From NCBI GenBank assembly GCA_030686995.1, contig CM060696.1, forward strand, positions 116,513,949 to 116,577,948: a DNA stretch of 64,000 nt, written 5' to 3'. The position numbers and the translations under genes are program-made. The notes beneath the pieces were generated by a model that saw nothing but the letters and a program-made list of their open reading frames with translations, was not told the origin of the DNA and made no database searches. Origin of the DNA: Artemisia argyi (lineage: Eukaryota; Streptophyta; Magnoliopsida; Asterales; Asteraceae). Below are positions 27,375 to 40,400 of this stretch, one piece after another. The number at the start of each line of letters is the position of its first letter. Within the stretch, counting starts at the first letter, position 1.

Positions 27375-28129
27375 TGTTAGATTATGGACATTATTTTATT
27401 AGTTGTATGTTAGGATCGAACTCGAGATCACGGGATTGCACACTTTACGTATGAAAAGTAAATGAATAATAATTATATATAAATGTTATATTAATTATTA
27501 GAACGTAAACACGTACTGATCGTTAACATTTAATGGAAAAGGCTAACGACCATTAGACGAATAAAAGGAAAGGGACTATAGATGAAAATTGGAATGTCAA
27601 GAAGGCTCTAGAACCCTTGTGGGTTGCTTAGGGTCGATTGGCTAAGGGTATCCCACATCGCTTGGTGAAGCTTTTGTTCCAAGTTTTCTATCCTATATAA
27701 ACACACAAGGTTTCATTGTTTTCTCATAACTTAAACACCTAATCTTGTGTGTTTTCTCTTCTCTTCTCCTAGCAAAGATTTTGACACCCCATTAAAGTTT
27801 AAGGGAGTCGAATACTTTGTTATTCTTCTAGTGTTTGTGCTCGCTTTACTTGCATAAACGTTTACTTGAAGTAGTACGTGTGTACAAGATCGTGAATCAA
27901 ACACATCATTGTTTGTTTCTTGGATTTGTTCACATAAACCCTAATTAGGGTTCTTGAGTTGAAGATTGCATTTGATTCTTGTTCGGGCTAGAATCACTAC
28001 GGTATGTTTACTATTTATATTTGATTAATTAATTACATATTATATGGTCTTGTTATAATTGCTTCCGCTATGCTCACTTGATGTGTTTGGTTTATTTTAT
28101 ATGAATGTCATGATATCATAATTACAACA
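27375..28129 (+). repeat. 5' LTR of the LARD
   Basis: A TATATAAAC box at 27695-27703 precedes a CA-rich leader, so U3, R and U5 look complete. About three visible differences from the 3' copy occur, near 27517, 27558 and 27782. Confidence 0.95.
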
Positions 28130-28130
28130 G

Positions 28131-28144
28131 TGGCATCTAGAGCC
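28131..28144 (+). other. Primer binding site of the LARD
   Basis: TGGCATCTAGAGCC lies two bases after the LTR; it is a variant of the usual TGGTATCAGAGCC. Confidence 0.7.
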
Positions 28145-30823
28145 GTTATAATGTGTAATTAATTATCGAAACGCATAAAAATTGGATCTTGATTCGTTTA
28201 GTTACATGTTTTTAGGGTTTTTAGATTCCTAACCCTAATTTTTTTTGGGTCGATTTAGACCTTAAAGGGTTTTAGGGTTTTGGTTTTTGATTTTTTAATA
28301 TGATTAGAAACCCTAGGATGTCATGTAATTTGTTATACGTTTTAGTAAACGATCTTGGTGCAATATGTTAATTGTTAAGCTTAATCCATGAAAAAGTGCA
28401 TATTTGCATGGATTTTATATTGTGTGATAATTTAAATGGTTTAAATTGTATACATGAATTAATTGTTAAGTTATATCGAAACATGTAAATTTATTAATAG
28501 ATGTCGAATTGGGAAAGACTCCAATATTAAGTAATCAATTATGTGCAATGTGGTATTTGTTTAGTTTTGGCTTACGCAATCGATTTATCGATGTATGTGG
28601 CTCTTTTTCCTAGAAGAAGAAAGCCTTAATTGAATAAATACGTTATACACCTAGATTTGATTATTAATAGGACTATTGAATAAGATTTGCATGTGGCTAC
28701 ATGTTTATACATATTTAATTGTTATGATTATGTATAAGTTTATTTGGTTGTTTTATTTTTTATTGTATATTGCTTATTTTTTGTTTATTATTATGTTAGA
28801 CATGTTTATAAACGAAAAATGGTAATTTTTGAATAGAAAAATAATATGGACTTAATAAATGGCGAAATTGTTTTGGTTTTACGAGTAAATTTCAAAGGAT
28901 TGGTTGATTGATGTTTTTGTACATAGTGTGCGAAAGGCGGACCGAAGGTTGCCATCCAATGTACTTGTAGAGAGGGGTTTTTAAAGCTCATGCACCTACC
29001 GGTTCTCTACAACTGCTTGGTTGCCGACTCTAGACTTACCTATATCACTATATTACGTACATTGTCATCTTAAGGGTGAATTCACCACAATTCCACAATG
29101 ATTATCCGAAACACTAAGCCTTAGGGCTTATGCAAAAGTACGATATAGTGGACGATAATTGTTGGTAATTCTTTAATTGGTGAACCCGATACCTCAATCA
29201 AAACTTTGTTATTTTACTCTTAGTAAATTGGTAATAAAAATGTTTTATAAAACCAATGTTATGAAGTTGTATGCATGCTTCTTCATACATTATTTTGATC
29301 ACGTCAAAATTTAATACCCTTATAAAATTAAGTCGAATGCCATCTAATTAAGAACACTTGAAGTTGTAATTTACGTCATGTGAGAACTTGGCGAGATTGC
29401 AATGGAGAGGTAAATTTCATAAATTCATTGCTAGCAGATCAACTGATGTGATGGATTTGTGAGTTTGCAGTTTTTAAGTTAGACGACTTAAATTGAGTAG
29501 GAAGTGAGATCTTAGACTCAAGGCATTAAGATGGGGATCAAACATGCTTACAATACAAAAGTTTTGTGATTGTAAATCCCATAAATCTAGGAATTGCAAT
29601 ATGATATTTGCAATTATTGTACGACAATTACCTTGTTGAATACTATCATTACTAGCGGATCAACTGATGTAATGGTACTATGTCAATTAGGATCCTAGCT
29701 TTAAGAAAATACTATGGTTTATATGAATATTTACCAATGGGTATTTTATTTTCTTAAAGATCTAATTATCGAAAATACTGAAATTGAATTTTGTAATTCG
29801 TTTTAATGTATTAATGCAACGTTCAAACCGTAAATGCACTTTGAGCTTTGGTAAATTGATCTAGTTCTGTTTTCAAACAAATGTTTGATTAAGAAATATT
29901 TACTTAAAAGACAAAAGTAGTCTCCTTTCTATAAAGGAAGAGTGAGACACAATCCTATTCCTTTTCATAAATGAGAGAGGATAATAGAAATATTAGATAT
30001 GTCTAAATTCTAATATAACTCATAGCAAATTTTTAATGGTTAAGAAAATTGCGTACATTTTTCATAGGGATTTTATCATCCTCATTCGGTGATTAAATTC
30101 TTAGTAACAAATATGATATTTGGTTAATATAAAATTGTGTATGACATTTTATGAGTTATTATAATTAGAAGCTAGACTAATTACCGAAAAATGGTAAAAG
30201 ACAAACTAGTTTATTCAACTAGTTGTTTTGACTATTTAAAAGGTACTACATACATTGTAGGATGGTAGACCTGTTAAGGAAGAAATTGCATGCCCAATTT
30301 TTCAAGTTAATAGCATTTGGTGGATAGTCCATCATTTACATAGTAGGATACATTCTTTAGTGCATAAGTAATTGTTACGTATGGACATTTAAAGGTGTAG
30401 GAAAGTTAAAAGCACAATATTTGTTTTCACTGGATATGAAACATTTACAATGTTGTCAAATTCAGTGGGAGTATTATGTACTTATTACTGAATAAGGAAT
30501 TATTGTAATGATCTTTAATTCAGTGGGAGTTACAAGCTTTGACATCTTGGTAGCTAAAGATAATTACTTTCCAAGTGTAGACACTCATACTTTTAAGGAT
30601 AGTCTTGTACGTTTCCTTACTAGACGTTGTTGTTCTACATCTACTTGTTATGCTAAAATCTATGACACAATCATATTGATCACATAAACAAATGCATGGC
30701 GTGTTGTTTATCAACTATATGAGGTTGTTCCATGCACAAATGGGAGAAATGTTATCTTTAATGTGTGCAAGAAACAACTCATAAAGATATGATTTAATGG
30801 ATTCTCTTGACTACAAGGTAAGA

Positions 30824-31165
30824 GAATAATGTTCTAATATGAATTATACTAAGCTAATTCTAGAAACACTTGGTGTTACAATTTATGTTATGTGAGAGCT
30901 TAGCTAGATTGCAACAACAAGGTAAATTTCATATTTCATTACTAGCAGATCAACTGATGTAATTGAACTATGAGAATTTGCAGTTTCTAAATTAGAATAA
31001 TGTTCTAATATGAATTATGCTAAGCTAATTCAAGAAACACTTGGTGTTACAATTTATGTTATGTGAGAGCTTAACTAGATTGCAACAACAAGGTGAATTT
31101 CATATTTTCATTACTAGCAGATCAACTGATGTAATTGAACTATGAGAATTTGCAGTTTCTAAATC
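30824..31165 (+). repeat. Tandem duplication of a 171-bp unit in the LARD
   Basis: Units 30824-30994 and 30995-31165 start GAATAATGTTCTAATATG and differ at a handful of positions. A more diverged relative lies at about 29345-29480. Confidence 0.9.
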
Positions 31166-32666
31166 AGATACCTATTAGAACATGTGTCAATATGATATCA
31201 AGACTAATTTAATTTATATACTTATGAATTCATGGAATGTCATAAATTAATTAAGTAATCTAATGCTACTTCAATCTGAATATTTATGTGTTCTTGGAAT
31301 GACATAAATAAATAAAGAAATAATGTTATTTACATTATTGTGAAGTAATAAATTAACTTGAAATTACTATTGAAACCAAAAGATGGTGTTCATAATTACT
31401 TTAGTTAAACATGTTTATGTTTCATTGTAAAGATATAAACATAAAGTCTTTTAATTGTTACAAGACTTATAATAAAGTAAGACGTTATCTTGTTATGTTT
31501 TTTAATTAAGGCATATACATGAAGTCATTAAATTGTTAAATGACTTATAACGTATAGTGGGATTATAACAGTTTATGTTTTCTTGTAAAGACATGGACAT
31601 GAAGTAACTTTGTAAAAAGTACTTGTGTTATAAAGCATGTAATTGGCTTGAAAATACTATTATACCATTAAAATGACTTAGTTGGTAAATAGACAAGTCA
31701 AGAGGAATATGGTTATCTTAAATGTTGTTAGATTGTCTTACAATGTTAATACTAATGAAATACCAAATGTTTATGGTATGTTCAGTTAGGAAAATCAAAC
31801 TCTTGTTATATTGTTTGATTAAAGATAACTATGACTTCTTTTCTTCCAAAAGTTATCAAGGTTAGAATGTTGAGTATGACTTGGACATATTTAATAAAAC
31901 TCCAACATAGAAGATTAATAAGACATTATCATATGATGGAATGTGATGAATGTGATGAATCGCATTAAGTCATAAATTGAAGTTCTAAATTTGTTTAACT
32001 GTTTATGAAGAGGTTATTAACAAAGTAAAGTCAGGAACTGTTAATAAGTATTTGTAATATCCCAAAAGAGAACATTGTATTGTTGCTTTATTTGCTAAGA
32101 ATTTAAAGATAGTCTTTAAATTGCTAAAAGCAAGTGGGAGTTTTGATCTTTAAAAGATAAAATTACAAGATACATAATCTTCTAAAATACACTAGTAAAT
32201 ATCATGATGAAGTTTGACATTTGAATGTTAAATCTCAACATGATAATAAAGTTTGACATTTAAATGTTAAATGTTAAATCTAAAAATGATGGAATTATCA
32301 TTCAGAGAATAGTAATATATCTCATATATTTGATTAATATGCTGAGTGCTATGATTTACAGGATTATTGTAAACCTGATAATCATTATGATACATTACCA
32401 ATTATGAAATTGGGTAAAGTACACATGCTATGAATGATTAAGATGCTGTCCATAAAGATAATCAATTTTAGAAACTTGGTTTATCTTAATAGTTAGACCA
32501 GAAAACAAAGATGAGTTTCTTCAAAGATGAGGTAACCATTGTGGTTTAAATCTTTGTATAGAAATCATATGGACAATGTTGTACACGTATTTAATGTATG
32601 TTTTATGACAAGATTATTAATCACACTTAATCAATTAATTGTGATTGAATATTCTTTTCTAAATAC

Positions 32667-32668
<2 letters not shown>

Positions 32669-32757
<89 letters not shown>
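32669..32757. repeat. (TA)n microsatellite
   Basis: About 44 TA units occur inside the LARD; copy number may be unstable. Confidence 0.95.
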
Positions 32758-32761
<4 letters not shown>

Positions 32762-34751
32762 AAAGATTATGATTGTCATATTTATAAAATTGACAATAGA
32801 ATATCAAAACTCTTTCTTGAGTGATTACTTAAGCGAGGACGATAAGTAATCAAGAGGAGTTTATGAATTCAAATAAATCTTTAGAAGTGTACAAAGTGCA
32901 ATAATCCATGGATGGATAAATGCATGCATCTAGAGGATTACTCTTATGTTTAATTATTAAATTCATGTTTTGATTTATAATTAAAATAAGATAATTTCTA
33001 AGTATTCCTAAAAGTTAGTGGGAGTATTATGTTTAATTTCTAAATCATATATGTTGTAAAACATATAAAAGGTAACATTCCATATACGTTAAAAGTTAAG
33101 TCTTAGTTTGGAATGAAACTTTACTTGAATGATTTAGAAAATAAGACATACAACCTTGGAATCAATGTTTATTGTTGAAACATGTGCGGTAAATAAATCT
33201 AATATGTATAACATGATATATTATTTAGAAAGTCTAAATAGATATGTATGACATGAATAAAATCTAAGTATGACTCAAAGATTTTTTCATGTACATCATG
33301 TTTTGTTGTATCATGCTTGATTACAAGACGATTTGGCAATATTAATTACTAATTAAAAGTTATTAGATAACTTGTGTAAACATCTAAATAGAATATGTTT
33401 GATTATAGAATCACATCCTAAATCTGGAACAGCTTCCAAATTCTATAGATGAACAATTTTTCAATTGTTGTGAAAATTGTCATAGCCAACAAACTTGAAA
33501 GTTTGAAGGGCATCAAACATTACACAATAGATATTATGGTTTACGGGAAGTTTTAATAGCATATTGTTGTTGCATACAATGATGCTAATGAAATTGAGAT
33601 GACACTCAATACTAGTTATGGTAAGGATTTCATCCTTGGCTATTACTAGTTATGCTTAATAAGAGCATAATTGCATTATACATTAAGAGAATAAGAATAC
33701 TTTAAACTTTAAATGTTTGGAAGTTTAATTATCATAAATTGGTGGTTAAGGATGTCACACATTTTATGAAATATTATATAGCATTGTCAAAATAGTTGAG
33801 TATGCACATACAAGAACTTCAATAGTTGAGTTCTTGAAATAAGTATTCTTAAAATTCTGATAGATCAAAGTTGGATGATTTATGTTTTGTCAACAAGTAT
33901 GAATGTTATTACTTGAGACATAATTCATCAACAAGAGTTATCATGCATTGATCTGTTTAGTATTTGGATAAGGGATGTTAAACAATTATTATAATAAATT
34001 TAAATACATGGTATGTTTAATTTGTAATATATTGTATCCTATATTTGTATGTTTAATCCATGAATAAATGTTATTCTAAATTGTCCGTTGTCAGTTAATA
34101 ATATGGGAATATTATTAAATCAAGACAAATCTGAAGGTTGGTATAATATACTTAAAGTATATTGATGCGTAGTCATGCCATTTCAGATGATATTCAATGA
34201 TACCGAATATAGGACTTATCCCAACTACATGATGTTACTTTATGGATTTAGTTATTAAGTAAATCATGAGAAGTTATCCTCAAACTTGAGATGCAAGATA
34301 AGTGTCATGAATGTAGTACATTTTTGTGGAACAACTTAACGCTATACGTAACTGGTAGTCATAAGGGTTGTTTTCGGAAATGTTACAAAGTTTGTGGGTT
34401 TTGCTTGTAGTCAAGATAGAATTTGTTCCTTCAAATTTATTTTTGGAGTTTAATACTGCTGGGCCCCTCGTAGGGTTGGTAAGATGTATGTGTGGCCACA
34501 CCCAAGATCTCCCCTGAATATGTTTAGAAGATTTGGTAATCTTGATCAATCATAAACAACGAGAAACAGAATAGTTAATTAAGGAATGACTTTAATCCAT
34601 ATCCTTATTAACGTGGTATTAGAAACAAAAGGATAATAATAATGAGAAATCATTAAAAGGTTTTTCCAGGAGCCTTACTCGAGATCGTACTAGAGGCATC
34701 GGCGTGTTGCAAGACGCTAACCGATGTGATTACACTATTAAAATATGTCCA

Positions 34752-34759
34752 AGTGGGAG
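34752..34759 (+). other. Polypurine tract of the LARD
   Basis: AGTGGGAG is followed by one base and the 3' LTR start TGTTAG at 34761. Confidence 0.75.
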
Positions 34760-34760
34760 C

Positions 34761-35515
34761 TGTTAGATTATGGACATTATTTTATTAGTTGTATGTTAGG
34801 ATCGAACTCGAGATCACGGGATTGCACACTTTACGTATGAAAAGTAAATGAATAATAATTATATATAAATGTTATATTAATTATTAGAACGTAAACACGT
34901 AATGATCGTTAACATTTAATGGAAAAGGCTAACGACCATTGGACGAATAAAAGGAAAGGGACTATAGATGAAAATTGGAATGTCAAGAAGGCTCTAGAAC
35001 CCTTGTGGGTTGCTTAGGGTCGATTGGCTAAGGGTATCCCACATCGCTTGGTGAAGCTTTTGTTCCAAGTTTTCTATCCTATATAAACACACAAGGTTTC
35101 ATTGTTTTCTCATAACTTAAACACCTAATCTTGTGTGTTTTCTCTTCTCTTCTCCTAGCAAAGATTTCGACACCCCATTAAAGTTTAAGGGAGTCGAATA
35201 CTTTGTTATTCTTCTAGTGTTTGTGCTCGCTTTACTTGCATAAACGTTTACTTGAAGTAGTACGTGTGTACAAGATCGTGAATCAAACACATCATTGTTT
35301 GTTTCTTGGATTTGTTCACATAAACCCTAATTAGGGTTCTTGAGTTGAAGATTGCATTTGATTCTTGTTCGGGCTAGAATCACTACGGTATGTTTACTAT
35401 TTATATTTGATTAATTAATTACATATTATATGGTCTTGTTATAATTGCTTCCGCTATGCTCACTTGATGTGTTTGGTTTATTTTATATGAATGTCATGAT
35501 ATCATAATTACAACA
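34761..35515 (+). repeat. 3' LTR of the LARD
   Basis: The LTR is 755 bp, collinear with 27375-28129, followed by TGAAT. Confidence 0.95.
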
Positions 35516-35813
35516 TGAATAGTAACTAAGGCGTTCTTGCTAATCGAGTATGATAAATTTTTATTCGATAATGCTGTTATTTTTTTGCTAACTTGACATG
35601 TTTTGTTTGTTTTTTTCAATGTAGAATATCAGTTGTGATATGTATTTTTGTTTTTTGTTATACTTTTTACTTTATTGTTTTTGAAAATTTGAAGTGACAG
35701 TTTGTGCATTTATGTTTAGGTGGAAACACCTAATCTGCCCGTATGTTAAGCCACTGTTGGTCTGAGATTTTGTGCCAACTGAAAAATCTGCACCAACGCT
35801 TGCGGAAGTGAGA

Positions 35814-36386
35814 CACTGGATTGGCTCCATTTAGAGGTCTCCTTTAGGAAAGGTTAGCTCAGAAGGAAGATGGGACTGAGCTCGGATCATACATCTTATT
35901 CTTCGGATGCAGGAACCGCAAAGAGAGACTGAGACTGATCTAATGTCTTTATACAACAATATAGAGGAGTATGTGAGGTAAATATAGTATTACATTCCAA
36001 TGTTCTTTACCTATTGATTTACCTAAGTATTTATGCAACTATCGATGATGTCACTCCCGTCTGTCTTTCCATCCGCTACTCTGACCTGCTCTTGGAAGAA
36101 CTGAGTCGGGTGCTTCAGCAAGACTACTGTCTCTGATAGATAGATGTTTGGATACTGACATTCGCAAAGAGATATGAATCAGATGACGGACACAAGACCA
36201 CAACTATATGTATTCTGAATTTATGTTTTCCATCCCCTTCCATGTTGTGACTTTGTAGTTGCTTTTGAAGTGGCTAATTTGGATAACATGGTTAAGGGGA
36301 AAGAAATATCTCGATCTGCCAGAGATGAGGAAGGCTCTATGCATGACAGTACAGTCTTGCCACCTCTACCACCTCTTCATGTTTGA
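35814..36386 (+). pseudogene. Exon-like fragments of an unrecognised gene
   Basis: Two open stretches look like decayed exons. The first (35814-35977) has two stops, contains [20 protein letters not shown] and ends at a GTAAAT donor-like site. The second (36243-36386) is open for 47 codons, contains VKGKEISRSARDEEGSMHD and ends in a proline-rich run. The gap is T-rich and intron-like. I do not recognise the source gene. They sit in DNA that ends in a Helitron-type terminus at 53913, so they may be captured pieces. Confidence 0.3.
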
Positions 36387-39300
36387 CAAAATGCATACTT
36401 GCAGGTTAGGCTAGCTTCTCACGAGATTGACATTTTTTTTTATTTCCTTAGCTATACTATTAGTATATGTTCACAATGTGCCAATGTTCAGAATGTAACT
36501 TTCAAATTACACATAAAAACTTCTTGACATAATATTACGAGCCGAGTGTGAGCTGTTATTGAGTCATGGGTGATATCCTTTTACTGATTAAAATCATTTA
36601 TATGCTTATTGGTTGAATAGTTAGTTGTTGAGGAATTTAGGACTGTAAATGAGTCGAGGTTCTAGAGTAATGAGCTAAGATTAATTGAGCTCTTACTGAG
36701 CTTTTCAAGTCGTATGAAAACTTAGGTGTGTAAATTTGAGTTTATGAAAACGAGCTTGAAATATATAATGAGGAGGTAGAGGTAGCAAGGACTTGGCTCG
36801 AGCTCTACTTGAGATACACGGGCTTTGTTTAGGGTTTGTGGTGACGTGGCTGTGAAGGGACATGTGAATGTAGCTAATGATGATCTCTTTTCATGCAATG
36901 CGTCTTGTGGAAAAACTTTTGGGTGTAGAACCTGGTGTTTGTGGGGAATGTGAATTGTTGGCAGGAATGATCACATCATGCTATTGTGGTAAATCAAGCT
37001 TAGAAGAGGAGAGAAAAAAATGTTTATTTAATATATTTTTTTTACAAATATTTGATATATTTTTATTATAGCTACCTTTGTAACAACTCACTAATAAAAA
37101 TATATTCATATGTTTTTATAAAAGTTATTAAACTTTCAATAAAAAGAAGAAGCTAATAAGCTATTTTAAGGTGTTACATAAGCTTATTTGAGATATTTTG
37201 AAGGTAAAAGACAATTACACACACGCTTCATCAAAGGGCCGTTTTGGAAACTTCATAAGTTAAATCAACTAAATCTTAGCCAAACACCCCCGTTGGTATT
37301 TGACCTCTAATCATACTATTTATGAAATGCAAAACTGTGGTATGCATTCTTCGCTAACTTGCATTTTATACTTTTATGGATTAACATTAATTAGAAGTCA
37401 AAAATATACACCGATGTCCATCTTTTTGTTCATAACCATTTTGACCCGTGAGAGGTTAAACAACTTGAATCGACATATATTAGCGTCACCTCTAGATAGT
37501 GTTGTGTTTTTCATTTGCTACTGCACGTTTTTGCTATTTTAGCTGCAATATTAACATCATAGTATTTGTCTTAGACTGGAAAATACAGAAGAAAACATGG
37601 AAGTTGATAATGACAAACTTGGCAGAGTTATAGACTGTTGTTCCTGGTCCTGAAAACAGAAGTAATCCCGCTGTGAATGAGAAACCAAACCCAACAGGCA
37701 ACTGGAGTATTATATTCTCTCACATCATTAGAGGCCAGTCTTGCAGCACTAAAATAATTTGTTTTTCATATGTAGTATGATGTCCAAGGCTGCTAATGAG
37801 CAATTTGCTAATACCACCTTTGAGGTCTCTAAGGAATTTAAGCTCTCTATTCATAAATAATTTTATTACAGTGACGGTGGATGTAAATATGACTACGCAA
37901 CCATTCCTTTTCTTACTAAGATATTCAAGGTACTTATTTGGTTATGTCATTAGATATCGTTTAGTTGATCTATTTAGGATACTAATAAAATATAAGGGTT
38001 TTTGGGATTGCTATTTGCAGTTGCGGCTGGATCGATATAAACATCTGTCTCGGAAATCAATGAACAAAAATGTTGGCTGCTGCTGCAAAACTTGAACAAC
38101 TATATGGAGTGGGCATAAAAATATTGGACGGATGAATAAGAGACAAACCGATAGAAAGTTTTCTAAGCTTAGTTTTAGAGTATAATCGCGTTTTGGAAAG
38201 GATAATTAAGACAATTTGATGGTTTGGACTATATGCAATGTATAGATGTTGGAGTTTTTTTAGATCTATGGAATGAAATAATTGATGTGTTTATTTCAGT
38301 GTCATTTACAGTCATTTACAGTGATTTGTAGTCTAATTGTATATATTTAGCTTTGTGTATACAATTTTGTTATATTTTGTGTTAGTAATTTTGAGTCATA
38401 AGTGATGGATTAAATTGATAAATAAGTTTCTGTTTAGATTAGAAAAGTTTAAGTTTTCAAACCCTAAAAAAATTAAACAGGTGGAATTATCTTCATCGCC
38501 ATAAACCACATGCTATAATTCATAAGGATTTGACGCCGACGTATGTATCCAAGCACTCTTTTTAATAAGATGCACGAAAAGACTATTATTTTGTACAATA
38601 CGAGACATATAAAGGATTTATCAGACATTCCAACTCTATCAATTAATTACAACTTTAATTATTTTTATTTACCTATTGTGTATTATTTTTATTTGGGTAA
38701 AAACCTATTCTGTATTATTGGTTAAATGTCAGGCTAAAATACTAAAGGTGAAGTTAGTTTTAGCCGCTAAGGATTATGTAGGAGCCATTTTAGATGCAAG
38801 ATATATTCTTAACTCATTGCAGGTTGGGGAAGATTCATAGAGTGGGTTGCCTGACATTCTTACATCTCATAACATTATCTGAATTTTATAGGTTATAATA
38901 TATAGAGTCTTATGAAGCTTATGTTTGTGACTGAATTTGAGTGCAAGGTTTTTATTTCTTAATAACCATATCTCAGTATTTACTATGACCTTTTCTTAAT
39001 CTTGAAGGTTAATCTACATCCACACTATAGATTCACAAGATGCCTATTTGTGTAGATAGCAATGGTTGAAATGAGAGCGATTTAGTGAGAAAGATGATTG
39101 AAGTTAGAAGATCTAATATTGAAGACCTGTTTCGACACACGATAAATGTTGATTCGTAGTGTTCTTTGGTTATTGTAGAGATATTTTCGATTTGTTTTGC
39201 AAAGACAATTAATAAAAATCAATTGCAAAGCAAAATGAACAACAACATTTTTCCAACCATTTTTTATCTGCCTTCTTTTGCTATAGTAAAATATGACAAC

Positions 39301-39739
39301 GATAATTATAAGCCATTTCCTTATTGTGAAAACTGAAAACTGCTTATTTTAATATATTTTATATCGTAGGTTTTAAGACAAGCGACAAGCACACATCTAA
39401 AGATTCCTATACGTTCCTCATTAAGTGGCTTGAAAGATATACTCAATACAAAAGTCACAATATAATTTTTATATTACAGTTGAAAGCTATATGCAGGCCA
39501 CTTTGTGCCTCAGCTTGCATGCTTCCTTCATTCTTTCAGAGAACAAGAAAAGAAACCAAACAATCATTAATCTTAAACAAATTGCGGTAAGTACATATCT
39601 TATACTATTATAATTTTATAACTTGATGTGTCGAATATGCATATTGGAAATCCTCAAATATATTACCTTCTTTGGTATAAAGAGAACTTTGACTACTTGT
39701 GGACACATGTTCTCATCTCAGATGAAACAAATGCAGGAA
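36387..39739. other. AT-rich DNA, no gene recognised
   Basis: Short frames (99 codons at 37796-38095, 80 at 37300-37542) show no known motif. The sequence around 39265-39315 resembles 53790-53850 (a CTATAG-AAAATATGrCAACrAT core), so a small dispersed repeat is shared with the Helitron-end region. The stretch is interrupted by the copia insertion at 39740. Confidence 0.4.
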
Positions 39740-40147
39740 TGTTAGCATCAAAATATTTATATATAGAAGTGATGGTCATTCTCATATTGTAACTTTGTGT
39801 CGTTTGTTAAAGATTAGTAATAGTTTAGTCATTGGGCTTTGGACTTGGCAAGCTAATATGTTATGTGCTATGTTTCATAAGCCTTGTTATCTAAACATGT
39901 AACCAAGTCCAAGCCCAAGTCCATTAGAAAGCCCATGAGGCCTTTCTCTCTAACTATAAAAGGCACCTTACCTCTCATTTGTAAGGTGTGCTTGTGTGTG
40001 AAAGTGTGTGTGTTTATTAATAAAAGCTCTCTTCATCTTTATATTCTCTCTTTAATCTTAACGCCACATATCTTACATCAAGTCACCATCTTTCCATCTT
40101 TCTAGTACTTATATTTGTGTTAAAGTTGATAGATCTAAGGTCCTACA
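39740..40147 (+). repeat. 5' LTR of the copia element
   Basis: The LTR has a TATAAAAGG box at 39955-39963 and AATAAA at 40019-40024, consistent with U3-R-U5 order. Upstream is an imperfect inverted pair, TGGGCTTTGGACTTGG (39833-39848) and CCAAGTCCAAGCCCA (39903-39917), with one bulge. A 73-codon frame (39884-40105) is open, probably by chance. Confidence 0.97.
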
Positions 40148-40149
40148 AG

Positions 40150-40163
40150 TGGTATCAATCGCC
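40150..40163 (+). other. Primer binding site of the copia element
   Basis: TGGTATCAATCGCC lies two bases after the LTR; its first eight bases match the tRNA-iMet primer site used by many plant copia elements, and the remainder differs. Confidence 0.8.
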
Positions 40164-40400
40164 TAACAATGATTTAGGAGTGTTTTTATCAAGTTTTTTG
40201 TTAAAAAGTTAAACTTTTCATTCATTTTGTGTACTTTTTCTTCAAAAAGTTTTGATCTTTAAGTGTTTTAGTGTTAAAGTTGTTGTTTTTCTTGAAGCTT
40301 TAGTGATTCTAAGTGTTTTGGGAAAGATTTGATCAAAAGAATCAAGTGAAAAAAGTGTTTTTGGTTGAAAAAATCGGATTTTTCAAGCTTTCTGGTCACC

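Larger units (their letters stand above)
28145..34750 (+). other. Non-coding interior of the LARD with dispersed repeats
   Basis: No supported gene is present. Structure seen: a CATTACTAGCAGATCAACTGATG motif at about 29426, 29647, 30937 and 31109; a tandem duplication of a 171-bp unit holding the last two (30824-31165); AGTGGGAG at 30464-30471, 30522-30529, 32133-32140 and 33017-33024; and a (TA)n tract at 32669-32757. Confidence 0.7.
27375..35515 (+). mobile_element. ORF-less LTR retrotransposon (LARD type), probably copia-derived
   Basis: Identical-length 755-bp LTRs (27375-28129 and 34761-35515) both run TGTTAGATTATGG to TTACAACA. TGGCATCTAGAGCC follows the 5' LTR (28131-28144, a tRNA-Met-like primer site) and AGTGGGAG precedes the 3' LTR (34752-34759, polypurine tract). 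The flanks are TGAAC and TGAAT, a target duplication with one change. The 6.6-kb interior has no frame above 89 codons and no recognisable gag or pol motif on either strand. The LTR pair differs at about three positions, so it moved recently and must have used proteins from a partner element. The copia assignment rests on the TGTTAG start and AGTGGGAG tract and is tentative. Confidence 0.9.

Noticed and set aside
28145..34750. Decayed copia pol in the LARD interior
   Set aside because: I looked for RT, integrase and RNase H motifs on both strands and found none, but by-eye reading could miss a heavily decayed copy; a profile search would decide.
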